64,000 nucleotides of DNA, from the NCBI RefSeq assembly GCF_035784015.1, contig NZ_JALKOW010000001.1; one strand, 5' to 3'. The notes beneath the pieces were generated by a model. It ran no database searches. It saw nothing but the letters and a program-made list of their open reading frames with translations, and was not told the origin of the DNA. This DNA comes from Comamonas sp009360615. Lineage in GTDB: Bacteria > Pseudomonadota > Gammaproteobacteria > Burkholderiales > Burkholderiaceae_C. Positions 52,601 to 61,694 of this stretch are shown one piece after another. Within the stretch, counting starts at the first letter, position 1; the number at the start of each line of letters is the position of its first letter. The translations under genes and the position numbers were made by a program.

Positions 52601-53563
52601 TCACAGCAGGTGACCGGCGGGCAGCGGCCTGCCTGCCAGGTGGTCGACGATATTGGCGGCCGTCAGCATCGCCACGCGCAGCGCCGCCTGGCGCGTCACG
52701 CCGGCCACATGCGGCGTCAGCAGCACCTGGGGCAACCGGGTCAGCGGATGGCCCTGGGGCAGTGGCTCGATGTCGAAGGTGTCGAGTCCGGCGCCACCCA
52801 GATGGCCGCTTTCCAGTGCCGCCAGCAGCGCGGTCTCGTCGACCACGGGGCCGCGTGCAGTGTTGATCAGCAGGCTGCCCGGGCGCAGCAGTGCCAGTTC
52901 GCTTGCACCTATCAGGCCGCGTGTCTGCTCGGTCAGCGGGCAGTGCAGACTCAGGATGTCCACGCGGGGCAGCAGCTGGCGCAGATCGGGTTCGCAGTCA
53001 AAGTCGTCGGCCTGGCCTGCGGGGCGCAGCACCAGCACCTTGGCGCCCAGGGCCGCAGCCAGCTTGGCGGTGGCACGGCCGATGGCACCATAGCCGACGA
53101 TGCCCACTGTGGAGCCGCGGAAGTCGCGGCCCTGCCAGCTGCTGCCGGCCCAGCCGCCTGCGCGAACCTGCTGGTCCAGCTGCGGCAGCTGCCGCACCAG
53201 CGCCAGCATCAGCGCCAGTGCATGTTCGGCAACGGCCGGGGCATTGGCGGCCAGCGCCACGGCCACGGCCACACCCTGGGCACGCGCAGCTTCCATGTCC
53301 ACGCTGTCCACACCGGCCCCGTTCTTGGCCACGATGCGCAAGGCGGGGGCAGCCCGCAGCACGGTGGCGCTCACCGGCTTGGAGCCGCGCAGGACCAGGG
53401 CCTGCGCGCCGGTCTGCGCCAGCCGCTTCGCCAGGCTTTCCGCAGTGATGGGTTCGGCCATGAAATGGATCTGTCCGCCTGCTTGCTGCACCACGGCCTG
53501 GGCTTCGGGGGCCCAGTGCTCGGCGGTGACGAGAACATTGAAGGGAGTGGAGGTTGTGGTCAT
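52601..53563 (-). CDS. D-isomer-specific 2-hydroxyacid dehydrogenase
   Basis: This 320-residue protein belongs to the D-2-hydroxyacid dehydrogenase family. The NAD-binding motif GYGAIG follows STVGIV. The catalytic Arg is in NTARGPVVDE, the Glu in DTFDIEPL, and the His in TPHVAGVTR. It should interconvert a 2-keto acid and a 2-hydroxy acid with NAD(P)H, for example hydroxypyruvate or tartronate semialdehyde products of the aldolase step. Its ATG overlaps the stop of the sialidase-fold gene (ATGA at 53560-53563). The aldolase gene follows 62 bp downstream. The exact substrate cannot be read from sequence. Confidence 0.9.
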   Translation of the reverse strand: MTTTSTPFNVLVTAEHWAPEAQAVVQQAGGQIHFMAEPITAESLAKRLAQTGAQALVLRGSKPVSATVLRAAPALRIVAKNGAGVDSVDMEAARAQGVAVAVALAANAPAVAEHALALMLALVRQLPQLDQQVRAGGWAGSSWQGRDFRGSTVGIVGYGAIGRATAKLAAALGAKVLVLRPAGQADDFDCEPDLRQLLPRVDILSLHCPLTEQTRGLIGASELALLRPGSLLINTARGPVVDETALLAALESGHLGGAGLDTFDIEPLPQGHPLTRLPQVLLTPHVAGVTRQAALRVAMLTAANIVDHLAGRPLPAGHLL

Positions 53564-54714
53564 GCTTGTTCGTTCACCCAGTCCGGCTGCACGCGCACAT
53601 GGCGAATATGCTGGCGGAACACGGTATAGGCCAGATGCAGCGCGCCGTCGGCGCCCTGGCGGATGGAGGGGTAGGAATACTCGCGGTTGCGGCCGTGCTC
53701 CGAGTCGTTGCTCATGCACCAGCCGTCGCCCGTCTCGAGATTGCGTTGCCAGGGCCAGCTCAGGCCGTCGTCGGCCGACAGGGCCAATGTCATGGGCGCA
53801 CGCGGAGCGCCCCAGAACGCGCGGCGCTCGCCGGCCGCAGCGGTTGCCGGTGTTGCCGGGCGGTCGTCCAGCTCGTCATACAGCGACTCGCGCCGCTGGG
53901 TGGCGTCGGCAGCGCTGCTGGCGTTGAAGATCATGGCCAGGCGCCCGTCGGCCAGGCGCAAGGCCTGGATGGACGAGTTGTTGTTCGGCAGCTCAGTGGC
54001 CTCGGGCTGCTGCCAGCTCAGGCCGCCGTCGTCGCTGCGGCTGCGGTAGACATGGTCGGCCCAGCGGCTGCGAAAGAACGCCAGCAGGCCGCCGTTCGAA
54101 GCCTGAACGATATTCATGTGCACGCAGCCCTGGCTGCCGGGCACGGCAATGCGCTGCCAGCTGCGTCCCTGATCCGCCGAACGCAGCACACCGCTGTCGT
54201 CGTGGCTGCCATCCCACGCCAGGCCCGGTTGGGCGCGGCAGTGGAAGACCGGCAGCAGCCAGCTGCCGTCCGCATGGACATGGAGGGGTTGACGCACGAA
54301 GGTGCCTGCCGGTGCATCGGCCAGCGTCTCGGTGGGCCCCCAGCTCCGGCCCTGATCGCGAGACAGGCGCCGGCGCACGACCGAGGTGTTCTGGTGGCCC
54401 GAGTACTGGGCCGTATGCAGCAGCCACAGTGCGCCATCCGGAGCGGGAAACAGCACGGGGTTCTGTTCCGAGCGTTCGACATCGTCCGAGAGCTGGACGG
54501 GCTCGGACCACTGCGCAGCACCCGGGGCGAGGCGCGACATGAAGACCGAGATGTCGGAGCGGCCCTCCATGGATCCGCCGAACCACACGCAGGCCAGGGT
54601 GCCGTCGTCCAGCATCATCAGGTTGGCGGCATGGGCCTGTACACAGGGCGAGGGCAGATCCGCCACCAGGCGGTCAGGGTCTTCGGGGTGTGGGCGCAGC
54701 CATCCATCGGGCAT
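53560..54714 (-). CDS. Sialidase-fold (BNR-repeat) protein
   Basis: This 384-residue protein has the six-bladed beta-propeller pattern of the BNR_2 sialidase family. Asp-box-like repeats include SRDQGRSWGPTE, SADQGRSWQRIA, RSDDGGLSWQQP and SADDGLSWPWQR. The early LVADLPSPCVQAHAANLMML and CVWFGGSMEGRSDISV segments match bacterial members, as do NNNSSIQAL and REYSYPSI. There is no signal peptide, so it is cytoplasmic. Such proteins in sugar-acid operons may act on small sialic-acid-like or uronate-like compounds; that is inference. The ATG at 54714 has AAGGA upstream; an ATG 21 bases earlier is also possible. Its stop overlaps the start of the dehydrogenase gene. Confidence 0.85.
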   Translation of the reverse strand: MPDGWLRPHPEDPDRLVADLPSPCVQAHAANLMMLDDGTLACVWFGGSMEGRSDISVFMSRLAPGAAQWSEPVQLSDDVERSEQNPVLFPAPDGALWLLHTAQYSGHQNTSVVRRRLSRDQGRSWGPTETLADAPAGTFVRQPLHVHADGSWLLPVFHCRAQPGLAWDGSHDDSGVLRSADQGRSWQRIAVPGSQGCVHMNIVQASNGGLLAFFRSRWADHVYRSRSDDGGLSWQQPEATELPNNNSSIQALRLADGRLAMIFNASSAADATQRRESLYDELDDRPATPATAAAGERRAFWGAPRAPMTLALSADDGLSWPWQRNLETGDGWCMSNDSEHGRNREYSYPSIRQGADGALHLAYTVFRQHIRHVRVQPDWVNEQA

Positions 54715-54903
54715 GGGTTTTCCTTGGTTTGTCATGACACGGTGCTGTCTTCAATACGTCTGGTTGTGGGGCGGGACCGCAGTCAGGTGTCGGGCACGAG
54801 TCGATGCCGTGCGTGCCGCCCCGCGGCGAAGGCGCGAGCGCTCTTGGATGACCGGAGCGCGCGACGCCAGCGTTGAGAAAGCGGCGCAGACGCTCGGAAC
54901 CGA

Positions 54904-55896
54904 TCAATCCGCTTTGATCTTCGCTGTCTTGATGAGACCGCCCACGCGCTGGTATTCACGGGGCACGAAGGCGCGCAGCTCAGTGGCATCGCCGCTGCCC
55001 GGGGTCACTCCCAGATCGCGCAGCTTGGAGACCACCTCTGGCTGCTTGAGGGCCTTGGCAAGTGCGCCGGAGAGCCTGGCGCTGACATCGGCGCTGGTCT
55101 TGGACGGAGCAAACAGTGCGTACCAGGCCGAGAACTCGAACTGTGGGTAGCCGGCTTCGGCGAAGGTCGGCACATTGGGCAGCTCGGGCAGACGGGTGGT
55201 GGCGCCCACGGCCAGGGCGCGCACCTTGCCGCCGCGCAGCAGAGGCATGGAGTTGGTCGCGGTATCGAAGATGACCGGAATGCGCCCGCCGATCAGATCC
55301 ACGATGTGGGCATTGCCGCCCTTGTAGGGCACGTGGGTCATGGGGACCCTGGCGATGGACACGAACAGTTCGCCCGCCAGGTGCAGCGGCGAGCCGTTGC
55401 CCGAGGAGCCGTACATCACGGCCTGCGGGTCCTTGCGGGCCGCTTCCACCACATCCTTGAGCGATTTGTAGGGCGAGTCGTTGGCGGTGATGGCGATGAT
55501 GGGGGCGCTGCCGATCATGCCGATGGGCTCGAAGTCCTTGACCGGGTCGTACTCGGTCTTGATCAGATGCGGGCTGGCGGCGTGCGTGGCCAGGCCGCCG
55601 ACAAGCAGCGTGTAGCCGTCGGCCGGCGCGCGCGCCACGATGCCCGCGCCCAGCAAGGCCCCGGCCCCGGGCCGGTTGTCCACCACGCTGGCGGTTCCCA
55701 GTACCTCGCCCATCTTCTGGCCGACCAGCCGCCCCAGCATGTCATTGGCGCCGCCCGCAGGATAGGGCACCACAAAGGTGATGGGCTTGCTCGGGAAGTT
55801 TCCCTGGGCCTGTGCCAGCGGCATGGCGCCGGTCAGGGCCAGTGCTGCCAGCGCGCCCAGCACGGGCCTGCGGGTGAGGTATCGGGATTTGCTCAT
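54904..55896 (-). CDS. Bug/TctC-family tripartite tricarboxylate transporter substrate-binding protein (1)
   Basis: This 330-residue protein is a periplasmic binding protein of the Bug (TctC) family. The N-terminus carries a signal peptide ending PLAQAQ. The mature part begins FPSKPITFVVPYPAGGANDMLGR, and ASVVDNRPGAGALLGA is the second hallmark. Others are VMYGSSGNGSPLHLAGELF and THVPYKGGNAHIVDLIGG. Bug proteins bind organic acids and are often present in large families without linked TctAB permeases, as here. In this operon it probably captures the sugar acid or dicarboxylate that the downstream enzymes degrade. It lies 43 bp after the aldehyde dehydrogenase gene and 189 bp before the sialidase-fold gene. 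Confidence 0.9.
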   Translation of the reverse strand: MSKSRYLTRRPVLGALAALALTGAMPLAQAQGNFPSKPITFVVPYPAGGANDMLGRLVGQKMGEVLGTASVVDNRPGAGALLGAGIVARAPADGYTLLVGGLATHAASPHLIKTEYDPVKDFEPIGMIGSAPIIAITANDSPYKSLKDVVEAARKDPQAVMYGSSGNGSPLHLAGELFVSIARVPMTHVPYKGGNAHIVDLIGGRIPVIFDTATNSMPLLRGGKVRALAVGATTRLPELPNVPTFAEAGYPQFEFSAWYALFAPSKTSADVSARLSGALAKALKQPEVVSKLRDLGVTPGSGDATELRAFVPREYQRVGGLIKTAKIKAD

Positions 55897-55938
55897 GGTT
55901 TGTCTCCTGTTGTGAATGGTTCTAGCGACCGTGTTGCG

Positions 55939-57420
55939 TCAATCCAGTTGTCCCTGGCAGACGTATTTGATATGCAGGTAATCGTCGAGCCCGTGAGTGG
56001 AGCCTTCGCGGCCGTAGCCCGACTCCTTGACGCCACCAAAGGGGGCGGCCTCTGCGGCCAGCGCGCCTTCGTTGACACCCACGATGCCCGATTCCAGGGC
56101 ATCGGCGACACGCCAGATGCGGCGTATGTCCTGGCTGTAGAAATAGGCGGCCAGACCGAATGGCGTGTCGTTGGCGGCGGCGATGACCTCGGCCTCGTCG
56201 TCGAACACGGTCAGCGGTGCCACGGGGCCGAAAGTCTCCTCGCGGGCACAGGCCATGTCCGCAGTGGCCCCCGAGAGCACGGTGGGGGCGTAGTAGGTGG
56301 GCCCCAGCTCGGGCAGACGGCGCCCGCCCGTGAGCACGCTCGCGCCCTTGGCCACGGCGTCCTCCACATGGCGGGCGATCTTCTCGACCGCGCGGTCATT
56401 GATCATGGGGCCGATCTGCGAGGCCGGGTCGCTGGCGGGGCCCACGTGCAGTGCGGCCACGCGGGCACTGAGCTGCTGGGCAAAGATCTCGTACACGGCG
56501 CGGTGCACAAAGACGCGGTTGGGGCAGACGCAGGTCTGGCCGCCGTTGCGGAACTTGGCGGCCATGAAGCCGTCCACGGCGGCCTCCACATCGGCATCCT
56601 CGAAGACGATGAAGGGCGCATTGCCGCCCAGCTCCAGCGAGAGCTTTTTCAGCGTGTCGGCGCTGCGGCGTGCCAGATGCTTGCCCACGGGCGTGGAGCC
56701 GGTGAAGGTGATCTTGCGCACGCGGCTGTCGTCCAGCCACTGGTCCACCACCTCGGGCGTGCGCTCGCGCGAAGCCGTGACGATGTTGAGCACCCCGGCC
56801 GGCACCCCGGCTTCGTGCGCCAGCAGCACCAGGGCCAGCGAGGTCAGCGGCGTGTCCTCGGCCGGCTTGCAGACCACGGTGCAGCCCGCGGCCAGGGCCG
56901 GCGCGATCTTGCGCGCAATCATGGCGGCCGGGAAGTTCCAGGGTGTGATGGCGGCGACCACGCCCACGGGCTCGCGCAGGGCGAACATGCGCCGGCCCGG
57001 CACGGGCGCGGGAATGACTTCGCCGTTCATGCGCGTGGCGGCCTCGCCGAACCATTCGATGTAGCTGGCGGCATAGGCCACTTCGCCCTTGCCTTCGGCC
57101 AGCGGCTTGCCCTGCTCCAGCGAGATCAGCGTTCCCAGATCGTCCTGATGGGCCAGCACCAGGTCGTTCCAGCGCTTGATGATGGCGGCGCGTTGCTTGG
57201 CCGGCAGCTTGCGCCAGGCTGGCAGGGCGGCCTGAGCGGCATCCACGGCGGCGCGCGCGTCGGCCGCACCTGAATCGGGTACGTCGGTAATGGTGCTGCC
57301 CGTGGCCGGATCGGTCACGGCAAAGCTGGCGCCGCTGGCGGCGGGTGTCCAGGCACCGGCGATGAAGTTGGCGCTGCGCTGCAGTTCGGTGCGTTGCAGT
57401 CTGAGTGGCATGGCGTTCAT
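55939..57420 (-). CDS. NAD(P)-dependent aldehyde dehydrogenase (succinate/ketoglutarate semialdehyde type)
   Basis: This 493-residue protein is an aldehyde dehydrogenase of the succinate-semialdehyde (GabD-like) group. The cofactor motif is ITPWNFPAAMI and the catalytic Glu lies in LELGGNAP. The nucleophilic Cys is near 297 in GGQTCVCPNRVFV, with the paired-Cys pattern (CVC) common in SSADH enzymes. It also has EETFGPVAPL and the C-terminal FGGVKESGYGREGS. In sugar-acid operons such enzymes often oxidise alpha-ketoglutarate semialdehyde or tartronate semialdehyde, so succinate semialdehyde is only one option. The ATG at 57420 was used. It lies 63 bp after the dehydratase gene. Confidence 0.9.
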   Translation of the reverse strand: MNAMPLRLQRTELQRSANFIAGAWTPAASGASFAVTDPATGSTITDVPDSGAADARAAVDAAQAALPAWRKLPAKQRAAIIKRWNDLVLAHQDDLGTLISLEQGKPLAEGKGEVAYAASYIEWFGEAATRMNGEVIPAPVPGRRMFALREPVGVVAAITPWNFPAAMIARKIAPALAAGCTVVCKPAEDTPLTSLALVLLAHEAGVPAGVLNIVTASRERTPEVVDQWLDDSRVRKITFTGSTPVGKHLARRSADTLKKLSLELGGNAPFIVFEDADVEAAVDGFMAAKFRNGGQTCVCPNRVFVHRAVYEIFAQQLSARVAALHVGPASDPASQIGPMINDRAVEKIARHVEDAVAKGASVLTGGRRLPELGPTYYAPTVLSGATADMACAREETFGPVAPLTVFDDEAEVIAAANDTPFGLAAYFYSQDIRRIWRVADALESGIVGVNEGALAAEAAPFGGVKESGYGREGSTHGLDDYLHIKYVCQGQLD

Positions 57421-57483
57421 GGTGAAAATCGCAGAAAGTGAAGATCGGATAAGGGCGCAAAGCATCTGGAAGATGCGTCTTCC

Positions 57484-59013
57484 TCAGCTCACGATGCCCA
57501 GGTGCCAGGGCACGAATTCATGGTCGCCCAGTCCCAGGACTTCGCTCTTGGTCTGTTCGCCGCTGGCATGGCGCAGGATCTGCTCGAAGATCTGCTGGCC
57601 CAGCTCGGGCACGGTCAGCTCTCCGTCGACGACCACGCCGCAGTTGATGTCCATGTCTTCCTGCAGGCGCTGGTACATGGGCGTGTTGCTGGCCAGCTTG
57701 ATGGTGGGTGCGGGTTTGCTGCCGAACATGGAGCCGCGGCCCGTGGTGAAGCAGATCAGCTGGGCGCCGCTGGCGATCTGGCCGGTGGAGGCCACCGGGT
57801 CGTAGCCCGGCGAGTCCATGAAGACGAAGCCGTTTTCGGTGATGGGCTCGGCATATTCATAGACGGCGCGCAGCGGTGTGGTGCCGCCCTTCATGGCGCT
57901 GCCCAGAGATTTTTCAAAGATGTTGGCCAGGCCGCCGGCCTGGTTGCCATGACCGACCACGCCGTTGAACTGGGCGTTCTGGCCAGCTGCGTAGCGTTCC
58001 CACCAGGCCAGGCGGTCCAGCAGCTTCTGACCGACTTCGGGACTGATGGCGCGGCGCGTGAGCATGAACTCCACGCCATGGATCTCGGGCGTCTCGGACA
58101 GAATGGCCGTGCCGCCGTGGCGCACCAGAATGTCCATGGCTGCGCCCAGGCCGGGGTTGGCCGTGATGCCCGAAAAGCCGTCCGAGCCGCCGCATTCCAG
58201 GCCGATCTTGAGGTGGGCGGCGCTGACGGTGCTGCGCTGGGCCTGGTTGGCGATGGGCAGCATTTCTTCGATGGCGGCAATCCCTGCTTCGATAGTGGCG
58301 CGCGTGCCGCCCACCTCCTGCATCACTAGGGTGCGCAGCAACTGGCCTTCCTTGAGGCCTTGCGAATCGACCAATGCATCGACCTGGTTGCGCTCGCAGC
58401 CCAGGCCCACGATGAGCACGCCCGCCAGGTTGGGGTGGCGCGCATAGCCGGCGAGGGTGCGGCGCAGCACGTCGAAGTGCTCGCTGGGCGAGGACATGCC
58501 GCAGCCGCTGTTCTGGGCAAAGGCGGCTACGCCATCCACATTGGGAAAGGCTGCCAGCCGCTCGGGCGTGAAGTGGGCGGCGATGCGCTTGATCACGGTG
58601 GCCGAGCAGTTGACCGAGGACAGGATGCCGATGAAGTTGCGCGTGCCCACGCCGCCGCCCGCTCGCACAAACCCCTGGAAAGTGGCGCGCTGTTCCTCGG
58701 GTACATAGTCCACGGGCCGTACGTCGGCACCGAACGACGGGTCGCGGTAGTAGTCCACCAGCTTGAGGTTGTGGCTGTGCACATAGTCGCCAGGCTCCAG
58801 GTCGCGTGTGGCGACGCCGATCACCGTGTCGTACTTCTTGACCTGCTCGCCTTCGGCGATGCGGCGCGCCGCGATCTTGTGGCCGGCCGGCACCTGGGCG
58901 CGCGTTCGCACTCCCAGCTCGGGAATGTCCTGGCCCAGGGCCAGGACGGTCTTGGCCACCAGCACGTTGTCGTTGGGGTGCAGGTGCAGCAGGGAAGAAG
59001 AGGAGGAGAGCAT
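57484..59013 (-). CDS. UxaA/GarD-family altronate or galactarate dehydratase
   Basis: This 509-residue protein is an iron-dependent sugar-acid dehydratase of the altronate/galactarate family. The N-terminal SAF-like domain (about 15-85: DNVLVAKTVLALGQDIPE, VPAGHKIAARRIAEGE) is followed by the catalytic domain. Motifs there are GTRNFIGILSSVNCSATV, HPNLAGVLIVGLGCE and IGLECGGSDGFSGITANPGLG, with conserved Cys residues for metal. GRGSMFGSKPAPTIKLASN is near the C-terminus. It should remove water from a hexarate or aldonate to give a 2-keto-3-deoxy acid. It is the second gene of the operon, 60 bp after the first Bug gene. Substrate choice among altronate, galactarate and others is not decided. 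Confidence 0.9.
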   Translation of the reverse strand: MLSSSSSLLHLHPNDNVLVAKTVLALGQDIPELGVRTRAQVPAGHKIAARRIAEGEQVKKYDTVIGVATRDLEPGDYVHSHNLKLVDYYRDPSFGADVRPVDYVPEEQRATFQGFVRAGGGVGTRNFIGILSSVNCSATVIKRIAAHFTPERLAAFPNVDGVAAFAQNSGCGMSSPSEHFDVLRRTLAGYARHPNLAGVLIVGLGCERNQVDALVDSQGLKEGQLLRTLVMQEVGGTRATIEAGIAAIEEMLPIANQAQRSTVSAAHLKIGLECGGSDGFSGITANPGLGAAMDILVRHGGTAILSETPEIHGVEFMLTRRAISPEVGQKLLDRLAWWERYAAGQNAQFNGVVGHGNQAGGLANIFEKSLGSAMKGGTTPLRAVYEYAEPITENGFVFMDSPGYDPVASTGQIASGAQLICFTTGRGSMFGSKPAPTIKLASNTPMYQRLQEDMDINCGVVVDGELTVPELGQQIFEQILRHASGEQTKSEVLGLGDHEFVPWHLGIVS

Positions 59014-59072
59014 CTTGGAGTCCGGGGATGGCGGGCTTGAGGCAGTGGGGGATGCGGTGGGGACGCGGCGCG

Positions 59073-60056
59073 TCAGCGCATCAGCTCGCGCAGTTTGAGT
59101 TTGTCGATGAGCACGGTTTCCTTCTGGTAGACCGTGTTCACATACCTGGCGTAGTCAGGGCCGTCCAGGTAGAGCAAGGGCGCGTCCAGCCTGTCGGCCA
59201 CGGACTTGAACTCGGGGCTGGCCACGGCCTGGCGGAAGGCATCGCGCAGCTTGGCTTCGACCTCAGGCGGCAGGCCCTTGGGCGCGCCGATGCCGTTGGG
59301 CGCATCGACGACCACGTTGTAGCCCAGGTCCTTGAGCGTGGGCACGTCCTTGAAGCGCGGCGTGCGCTGCTCGCCCCAGGTGGCCAGCAGGCGCAGCTTG
59401 CCGGCTTCGACATGTGGGGCCCAGGAGCTGGAGTCGGCCAGCGCATCCACATGGCCGCCCAGCACGCCCTGCAGCGCCTCGGCGCCGCCCTTGTAGGGCA
59501 CATGGCTGAGCTGGATGCCGGCTGCGGCCGCAAACTCCTCCATGCCCACATGGGTGGCACCGCCCACCCCGGCATGGGCATAGGTGATGCTGCCGGGCTT
59601 AGCCCTGGCGGCGGCGACGAAGTCCTGCAGGGTCTTGAAGCGCGAGTTGGCCGGCACGGCGATGCCGAAGGTCTGGCCCGAGGTGCGCGCGATATAGGTG
59701 TAGTCCTTGCGCGGGTCGGCCTGCAGCGTGCCCAGCTGGGAAAAGCGCGTGACCGAGATCGGGATCTGGCCGATGGTGTAGCCGTCGGGCTTGGCCGAGG
59801 CCAGAGCCTTGGAGCCGATCATGCCGGAGGCTCCGGCGCGGTTTTCCACTGCAATCGCCTGGCCCAGGATGCGGCCGGCCACGGTGCACAGCGCGCGCAT
59901 GGACTGGTCGGCCGTGCCGCCGGCAGGCCAGGGGCAGATGAAGGTGATGGGGCGCTCGGGCCAGGTCTGGGCCAGCAGGCGGGTGGAAGTTCCGAGCGTG
60001 GCTGCGCCGAGGGCGCCGAGCACAAAGCTGCGCCGGCTGCTGCGTGGGGGGATCAT
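59073..60056 (-). CDS. Bug/TctC-family tripartite tricarboxylate transporter substrate-binding protein (2)
   Basis: This 327-residue protein is a second Bug-family binding protein, and the first gene of the operon. Its N-terminus has a twin-arginine-like start (SRRSFVLGALGAATLG), so export may use Tat. The mature part begins WPERPITFICPWPAGGTADQ and has AVENRAGASGMIGSKALA, YAHAGVGGATHVGMEEFA and SHVPYKGGAEALQGVLGG. The ATG follows AGGAGACACGCG. It is divergent from the LysR regulator gene with a 111-bp control region. It differs clearly from the other Bug protein of the operon, so the two may bind different acids. The ligand is unknown. Confidence 0.9.
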   Translation of the reverse strand: MIPPRSSRRSFVLGALGAATLGTSTRLLAQTWPERPITFICPWPAGGTADQSMRALCTVAGRILGQAIAVENRAGASGMIGSKALASAKPDGYTIGQIPISVTRFSQLGTLQADPRKDYTYIARTSGQTFGIAVPANSRFKTLQDFVAAARAKPGSITYAHAGVGGATHVGMEEFAAAAGIQLSHVPYKGGAEALQGVLGGHVDALADSSSWAPHVEAGKLRLLATWGEQRTPRFKDVPTLKDLGYNVVVDAPNGIGAPKGLPPEVEAKLRDAFRQAVASPEFKSVADRLDAPLLYLDGPDYARYVNTVYQKETVLIDKLKLRELMR

Positions 60057-60167
60057 CGCGTGTCTCCTGTCGTTATTTGAATTGCTAGCCCCGATTGTTC
60101 AAAACTGCTCCATGACAATCCAATGAAAAGATAGACTCTCTTCATAACCATTAAGTAATGAAGCCCC
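60057..60167. promoter_or_regulatory. Divergent control region of the sugar-acid operon and its LysR gene
   Basis: This 111-bp gap separates the LysR start from the operon's first gene. The inverted repeat CTTCAT (60140-60145) / ATGAAG (60158-60163) with a 12-base spacer lies just before the LysR start. It is a candidate operator for autoregulation. No decisive promoter was recognised. Confidence 0.5.
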
Positions 60168-61103
60168 ATGAGCAAGATCGATCGTGTGCTGCGCTCCAAC
60201 CTCAAGCTGCGCCATCTGCAATTGCTGGTGGCGCTGGACCAGTTTCGTCACCTGGGCCGCGCTGCCGAGTTTCTGGCCGTGACCCAGCCCGCCGTCTCCA
60301 AGACCCTGGCCGAGGTCGAGCGCATGCTGGGCATGGTGCTGTTCGAACGCTCCACGCGCGGCACCGAGCCCACGGCAGCCGGTGTCAGCATGGTGCGGTT
60401 TGCGCGCTCGGTGCTGGCTGGCTTCGAACGCACGCGCGACGAGATGGCTGCCGAGGCCAGCGGCGCGCGCGGGCGCACCAGCGTGGGGGCCATGGTGGTG
60501 GCCACGCCGGTGCTGCTGGCGAGCGCCGTGGAGCGGCTCAAGGCGCGTTCGGACCAGACCACGGTGATGGTGGAGGAAGGGGATCTGACGCGCTTGCTGC
60601 CCAAGCTGCGCCTGGGCGAGCTGGATCTGTTCGTGGGGCGGCTGGAGCCCGGCTATGCCGCGCCCGACCTGGAGACCGAGGCGCTGTATGACGACCCCAT
60701 GGTGGCCGTGGTGCGGCCCGGCCATGCGCTGCTGGCGCCGGGCGCGGCCAGCTGGCAGGCCCTGGCGGACCAGCCTTGCGTGCTGCCGCCGCCCTGGGCC
60801 TCGCTGCGCGTGAAGCTGGAGCAGCAGTTCTATGCCCACGGCCTGCATCCGCCGGCCGACATCGTGGAGACCGCCTCCTTTCTCTCGCAGCTGACCTTTG
60901 TGCACCAGCGCGGCGCCGTGGCCTTCATGGCGCGTGGCGTGGCCCGCTGCCATGCGACCCTGGGTACACTGGCCCTGCTGGATCTGGTCGTGCCCATCGA
61001 TCTGCCGCCCGTGGGGCTGATCACCTTGCGCGGCCAGCCGCTGACGCCGACCACGGGATTGCTGGTCGAATGCCTGCGCGAGGTGGCCAGGGGACAGGGC
61101 TGA
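60168..61103 (+). CDS. LysR-family transcriptional regulator (GbpR-like)
   Basis: This 311-residue protein is a LysR regulator. The N-terminal helix-turn-helix is KLRHLQLLVALDQFRHLGRAAEFLAVTQPAVSKTLAEVE (within residues 13-53). The C-terminal ligand-binding domain starts near residue 92 (RGRTSVGAMVVATPVLL). The opening and HTH most resemble the GbpR group that controls sugar and sugar-acid uptake. It is divergently transcribed from the seven-gene sugar-acid operon and is its likely regulator, with a candidate operator in the shared gap. The ligand is presumably a pathway intermediate. The ATG at 60168 is preceded by GAAGCCCC. Confidence 0.92.
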   Translation: MSKIDRVLRSNLKLRHLQLLVALDQFRHLGRAAEFLAVTQPAVSKTLAEVERMLGMVLFERSTRGTEPTAAGVSMVRFARSVLAGFERTRDEMAAEASGARGRTSVGAMVVATPVLLASAVERLKARSDQTTVMVEEGDLTRLLPKLRLGELDLFVGRLEPGYAAPDLETEALYDDPMVAVVRPGHALLAPGAASWQALADQPCVLPPPWASLRVKLEQQFYAHGLHPPADIVETASFLSQLTFVHQRGAVAFMARGVARCHATLGTLALLDLVVPIDLPPVGLITLRGQPLTPTTGLLVECLREVARGQG

Positions 61104-61193
61104 GCGCGATGCCATCGGCAAGTCCGCAGGGCGCCGTTTTACATGCCATGTGGGCCTTGCGCATGGGGCCGAATTGATGAAGGAGAGCTTTCC

Positions 61194-61655
61194 ATGAGCA
61201 CCTCGCTACCCGCATCCTCTGCCGGGCCCGTCAGCGGCCCCGAGGCATCGGCTCTGATCGACGCCAGGATTGCCGGCCTGGACGACTGGCGCGGCGCCAT
61301 GCTGGCTCGCCTGCGCGCGCTGATCCGCGAAGCCTTGCCCGCCGTGGTGGAAGAGCTGAAATGGCGCGGAACGCCCGTATGGTCGCAGGACGGCATTCTT
61401 TGCACGGGCGAGACCTACCAGGCCGTGGTCAAGCTGACCTTCGCGCATGGTGCGGCCCTGGCCGACCCGGCCGGCCTGTTCAATGCCAGCCTGGAGGGCG
61501 GCACGCGCCGGGCCATCGACCTGCGTGTGGGCGATGCGCTGGATGCTGCGGCCTTCCAGGCGCTGGTGCAGGCCGCAGCGCAGCGCAATGCCCAGGCCCG
61601 GTCGGCCAGAAAACCGGCGTCGCAAGCCAAAGTCAAACCGCAGTCTGAAGCCTAG
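61194..61655 (+). CDS. DUF1801 protein
   Basis: This 153-residue protein matches the DUF1801 (YdhG/YjbR-like fold) pattern. The characteristic section is GAMLARLRALIREALPAVVEELKWRGTPVW, followed by LCTGETYQAVVKLTFAHGAAL. Next is the FNASLEGGTRRAIDLRVGD region, in which FNASL replaces the usual consensus. The C-terminal 25 residues are Lys/Ala/Gln-rich and probably disordered. Its function is unknown. The ATG at 61194 follows AAGGAG with about eight bases spacing. It is between the LysR gene and a convergent tartrate dehydrogenase gene, and is followed by a stem-loop. Confidence 0.82.
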   Translation: MSTSLPASSAGPVSGPEASALIDARIAGLDDWRGAMLARLRALIREALPAVVEELKWRGTPVWSQDGILCTGETYQAVVKLTFAHGAALADPAGLFNASLEGGTRRAIDLRVGDALDAAAFQALVQAAAQRNAQARSARKPASQAKVKPQSEA

Positions 61656-61694
61656 CTCGCCGCAGCCGGTGGCTCCGGGCGCTCGGGCGTGCAA

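Noticed and set aside
53560..54714. The sialidase-fold protein as a secreted virulence sialidase
   Set aside because: It has no signal peptide and lies inside a metabolic operon with translational overlap to a dehydrogenase gene.
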